Shown: piece by piece, positions 6,355 to 8,562 of the stretch
Numbering within the stretch: the stretch's first letter is position 1
How the letters are laid out: every line of letters starts with the position of its first letter
Source: SZUA-430 sp044375275
Lineage (GTDB): Bacteria > Pseudomonadota > Alphaproteobacteria > Micropepsales > Micropepsaceae
NCBI GenBank assembly: GCA_044375275.1
Contig: JBILMZ010000149.1
Coordinates: forward strand, 1-8,562
Length of the DNA: 8,562 bases
Reading direction: 5' to 3'
The notes under the pieces: generated by a model
What the model was told of the DNA's origin: nothing
What the model saw: only the letters and a program-made list of their open reading frames with translations
Database searches by the model: none
Translations under genes and position numbers: made by a program

Positions 6355-6397
6355 CCGGCCCCGCATTTCCCACGACAGACGAAACAGTTAACGGTAC
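6335..6397. repeat. 8-bp inverted repeat flanking the yajC leader
   Basis: GTACCGTT (6335-6342) and AACGGTAC (6390-6397) are perfect reverse complements, extendable inward by one G-T and one A-T pair. The left arm lies between the promoter boxes and the right arm ends 9 nt before the yajC ATG. The left arm is upstream of the predicted transcription start, so an RNA hairpin is unlikely; a DNA-level site or coincidence are the options. Confidence 0.3.
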
Positions 6398-6406
6398 GGC
6401 CTTTTC

Positions 6407-6766
6407 ATGTTCATTTCGACCGCTTTTGCCCAAGGGGTATCCGGCTCCTCGGGCTTCGCCGATGCGTTTGCCTCCATCGGCTGGATCATCCTGGTCATCC
6501 CGATCATGTACTTCATGGTCATTCGTCCCGAGCAGCAGCGTCGCAAGGCGCATGCGCACATGATCTCCAATGTCCGCCGCGGTGACGTCGTCGTGACGTC
6601 GGGCGGCATCGTTGGCAAGGTGGTCAAGGTGCTAGAGGGCGAAGAAATCATGGTCGAGATCGCCGAAGAAGTGCGGGTGAAGGTCGTCAAGCAGACCCTG
6701 CTCGACGTGCGGACGAAGAGCGAGGGGTCCTCCGACACTTCGTCCAAGACCGACGACAAGAAATAG
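6407..6766 (+). CDS. yajC: Sec translocon accessory protein YajC
   Basis: YajC is a small inner-membrane protein that associates with SecDF and the SecYEG translocon. The 119-residue product opens MFISTAFAQ, as its relatives commonly do, followed by one membrane helix (about 22-39) and the basic stretch IRPEQQRRKAH (39-49). The cytoplasmic domain carries RRGDVVVTSGGIVGKV (58-72) and the VEIAEEVRVKV segment (83-93), and ends in a Ser/Lys/Asp-rich tail. I see no Shine-Dalgarno before the ATG, but the start is supported by the conserved N-terminus. secD follows after 29 nt in the same direction, the usual yajC-secD pair. Confidence 0.95.
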   Translation: MFISTAFAQGVSGSSGFADAFASIGWIILVIPIMYFMVIRPEQQRRKAHAHMISNVRRGDVVVTSGGIVGKVVKVLEGEEIMVEIAEEVRVKVVKQTLLDVRTKSEGSSDTSSKTDDKK

Positions 6767-6795
6767 ATTTCCAGGATCAGAAACGGACTTCTCCC

Positions 6796-8424
6796 ATGCT
6801 GCAGATGCAACCCTGGAAAATCTACGCAATCCTGCTGGTTTGCGTTTTTGGAATCTTTACGGCACTGCCGAATTTCCTCCCGCAGGACGTTCGCGACCAG
6901 ATGCAGAGGAGTTTGCCTTTTCTTCCGCACAAGCCCATCACGTTTGGTCTGGATCTCCGCGGTGGCGTCTATGTCCTGTTCGAGGCGCAAATTGAAGTTG
7001 CCGTCAAGGACAAGATGCAGGATGTCCTTGACGAAGTCCGGAAGGGATTGCGCAAGGAAAAGATCGCCTATGCCGGACTTTCGGCGACGAAGGATGCCGT
7101 AAAAGTCCAGATTTCCGAGCCATCACAAGTCGAGAGCGCGCGCACTTTCCTCAAGACGCTTGCAAGGCCCATCGCGGGCGGGGTGACCGGCGTTTCGTCC
7201 AACGAGTTTGACGTGACCGTCGAGGGCACTGGTGCTGCGACCCTGAAGATGACGCCGGCTGGCATTGAGCAAATCCGGGCCAATGCGATGGCACAGAGCC
7301 AGGAAATCCTGCGCAAGCGCATCGATCCCGAAGGTACCCGTGAAATGACGATCCAGCCCCAGGGGTCGCGTCGCATTATCGTCCAGGTTCCCGGCGCCAC
7401 CGATCCGCAGGAAATCATCAAGAAGGGCAGTGCAACGGCCAAGCTCACGTTTCACATGGTGGATGACACTGTCACCCTTTCAGACGTTGAGGCCGGTCGG
7501 ATCCCGCCGGGATCCAAGCTCCTGAGGGAGAAGATCGGTCGTGGTGCGTCCGCACGCGAAGTTCCGATCGTCATCAAGGAGCGCGCCGTCATCACGGGAG
7601 ACATGCTCAACCGTGCACAAGGCACTTTCAGTTCTGAATCGTCGCTGCCCATCATCGCCTTTGAATTCAATGCGCAGGGTGCGCGGCGCTTCGCCGACAT
7701 CACGCGCAACAATGTCGGCAAGCGCTTTGCCGCCGTTCTGGACGGCGTCGTCATCACGGCGCCCAATATCCGCGGACCGATCCTCGGTGGTTCGGGCATC
7801 ATTGAAGGCGACTTCACGATCGAGGAAGCAAACGAGACTTCGGTCCTGCTGAACTCCGGCGCCCTGGTCGTGCCGCTGACCGCTGAAGATCAGCGGCTTG
7901 TGGGTGCAGAACTTGGCGAGGAGGCGGTAGACGCGGGTGCATACTCGGCATTGGGTGGCCTGATCCTCGTGGTCCTGTTCATGGTCCTCCAATATCGTCT
8001 GTTCGGCTTCTTTGCAGACGTCTCGCTCATAATGAACATTCTGCTCCTGCTTGGCTTGATGACGGCGGTGGGCGCCACGCTGACCTTGCCCGGTATTGCC
8101 GCGTTCGTTCTGACCATGGGCATGGCCGTTGACGCGAACGTCCTGATCTATGAGCGCATCCGCGAGGAGCAGCGCAATGGAAAGACCGTCATCGCGGCGA
8201 TCGATGCTGGTTTCTCACGCGCCATGTCCACGGTGATCGATTCGCAGCTGACCACCATTCTTGCCGGTCTGATGCTGCTACAGGTGGGATCGGGTCCGGT
8301 GCGAGGTTTTGCGGTCGCGCTTGTGTTCGGCATCATCACGTCCGTGTTCACGGCGGTTTACGTGACGAGACTGCAGGTTTACTGGTGGCTCAAAGCCCGC
8401 CGCCGCAATGAGTTGTCTATCTGA
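6796..8424 (+). CDS. secD: Protein translocase subunit SecD
   Basis: SecD with SecF uses the proton gradient to help pull Sec-exported proteins through to the periplasm. The 542-residue protein has a first membrane helix (about 7-26), the family motif FGLDLRGGVYVLFE (Asp53 to Gly57 at its core), a large periplasmic region with RRIIVQVPG (192-200), and five more membrane helices between about 383 and 530. GMAVDANVLIYERIREE holds Asp446, which corresponds to the functionally important membrane Asp of E. coli SecD. The ending RRNELSI looks like a normal SecD C-terminus, so the protein is complete and not a SecDF fusion. A second in-frame ATG lies three codons in (6805). No secF start is seen in the following 138 nt. 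Confidence 0.97.
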   Translation: MLQMQPWKIYAILLVCVFGIFTALPNFLPQDVRDQMQRSLPFLPHKPITFGLDLRGGVYVLFEAQIEVAVKDKMQDVLDEVRKGLRKEKIAYAGLSATKDAVKVQISEPSQVESARTFLKTLARPIAGGVTGVSSNEFDVTVEGTGAATLKMTPAGIEQIRANAMAQSQEILRKRIDPEGTREMTIQPQGSRRIIVQVPGATDPQEIIKKGSATAKLTFHMVDDTVTLSDVEAGRIPPGSKLLREKIGRGASAREVPIVIKERAVITGDMLNRAQGTFSSESSLPIIAFEFNAQGARRFADITRNNVGKRFAAVLDGVVITAPNIRGPILGGSGIIEGDFTIEEANETSVLLNSGALVVPLTAEDQRLVGAELGEEAVDAGAYSALGGLILVVLFMVLQYRLFGFFADVSLIMNILLLLGLMTAVGATLTLPGIAAFVLTMGMAVDANVLIYERIREEQRNGKTVIAAIDAGFSRAMSTVIDSQLTTILAGLMLLQVGSGPVRGFAVALVFGIITSVFTAVYVTRLQVYWWLKARRRNELSI

Positions 8425-8442
8425 CGCTTCTGGCAGACGGGG

Positions 8443-8457
8443 TTGGAGACACTCCAA
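8443..8457. terminator. Short hairpin after secD, weak terminator candidate
   Basis: TTGGAG (8443-8448) and CTCCAA (8452-8457) pair perfectly around a 3-nt loop, with a possible outer G-U pair, 18 nt after the secD stop. No T run follows on either strand, so intrinsic termination is doubtful. A second weak stem, GGGG (8474-8477) with CCCC (8489-8492), follows. Confidence 0.3.
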
Positions 8458-8495
8458 TAGTCCTACGAATCAAGGGGTTAATGACAAGCCCCAAG

Positions 8496-8547
8496 ATTGA
8501 CTCGCCGGCAGCGTGTATTGTTTGACTTCGGGCAATTGAGTCGCCGG
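8496..8547 (+). repeat. Near-direct repeat, 12 of 13 bases
   Basis: ATTGACTCGCCGG (8496-8508) and ATTGAGTCGCCGG (8535-8547) differ at one base and start 39 nt apart. A related TTGACTTCGGG lies between them at 8522-8532. Repeated TTGACT-like words could be protein-binding sites or -35 elements for a gene beyond the window; no good -10 was found at the right spacing. Confidence 0.4.
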
Positions 8548-8562
8548 TCGCTGCATGTTCGG

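Larger units (their letters stand above)
8425..8562. other. Spacer after secD with no recognisable gene
   Basis: Plus-strand frames carry only a 14-codon ATG frame (8481 to a TGA) and an ATG at 8555 cut by the window end. On the minus strand one frame is open from the window end to a TAG at 8418-8420, but its 47 codons resemble nothing I know. The composition is less GC-rich than the genes. It carries a short hairpin and a near-direct repeat, listed separately. Confidence 0.6.

Noticed and set aside
6307..6585. 92-codon frame overlapping the yajC start
   Set aside because: It runs out of frame through yajC, covers the promoter region, and has an unnatural His/Arg/Pro-rich composition.
8418..8562. 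Minus-strand open frame reaching the window end
   Set aside because: Its 47 codons lack typical codon bias and match no family known to me; a frame this short is often open by chance.

Overview
The window is a stretch of bacterial chromosome, most likely from an alphaproteobacterium. The gene order is the one known from that class: tatA-tatB-tatC-serS-surE-pcm-lysM/M23 gene, then an AAA+ ATPase of the DUF815/COG2607 type, then yajC-secD. High-GC coding, C/G-rich third positions, GTG starts and promoter-like sites of the TTGnCG...GCTATA style agree with this. Genus cannot be fixed from the sequence; a Rhizobiales- or Parvibaculum-like lineage is only a guess.

Positions 1-167 hold what may be the last codons of an upstream gene (scpB often sits here in this class), a weak hairpin and the tatA leader. 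Positions 168-1570 are the twin-arginine translocase genes tatA, tatB and tatC, tightly packed, with tatB and tatC overlapping by 4 nt. A 60-nt gap with a good promoter candidate leads to serS (seryl-tRNA synthetase), surE (nucleotidase), pcm (isoaspartyl methyltransferase) and an NlpD-like lipoprotein with LysM and degenerate M23 domains. These four genes overlap or nearly touch, so they are probably cotranscribed. The lipoprotein gene ends by overlapping, tail to tail, the minus-strand ATPase gene (5310-6179). A 227-nt divergent control region (6180-6406) separates the ATPase gene from yajC-secD, the Sec accessory genes. The last 138 nt after secD contain no recognisable gene and no secF start.

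The common theme is the envelope: folded-protein export (Tat), Sec export assistance (YajC, SecD) and control of peptidoglycan splitting (NlpD-like), next to housekeeping and repair functions (SerS, SurE, Pcm). I see no mobile element, CRISPR array, tRNA, rRNA or defence system, and no sign of a wholly new system. The points most worth a second look are a Ser-to-Gly change in the active-site motif of Pcm, the loss of zinc ligands in the M23 domain, the 31-nt convergent overlap, two dyads in the divergent promoter region, and the missing secF with a repeat-bearing spacer after secD.
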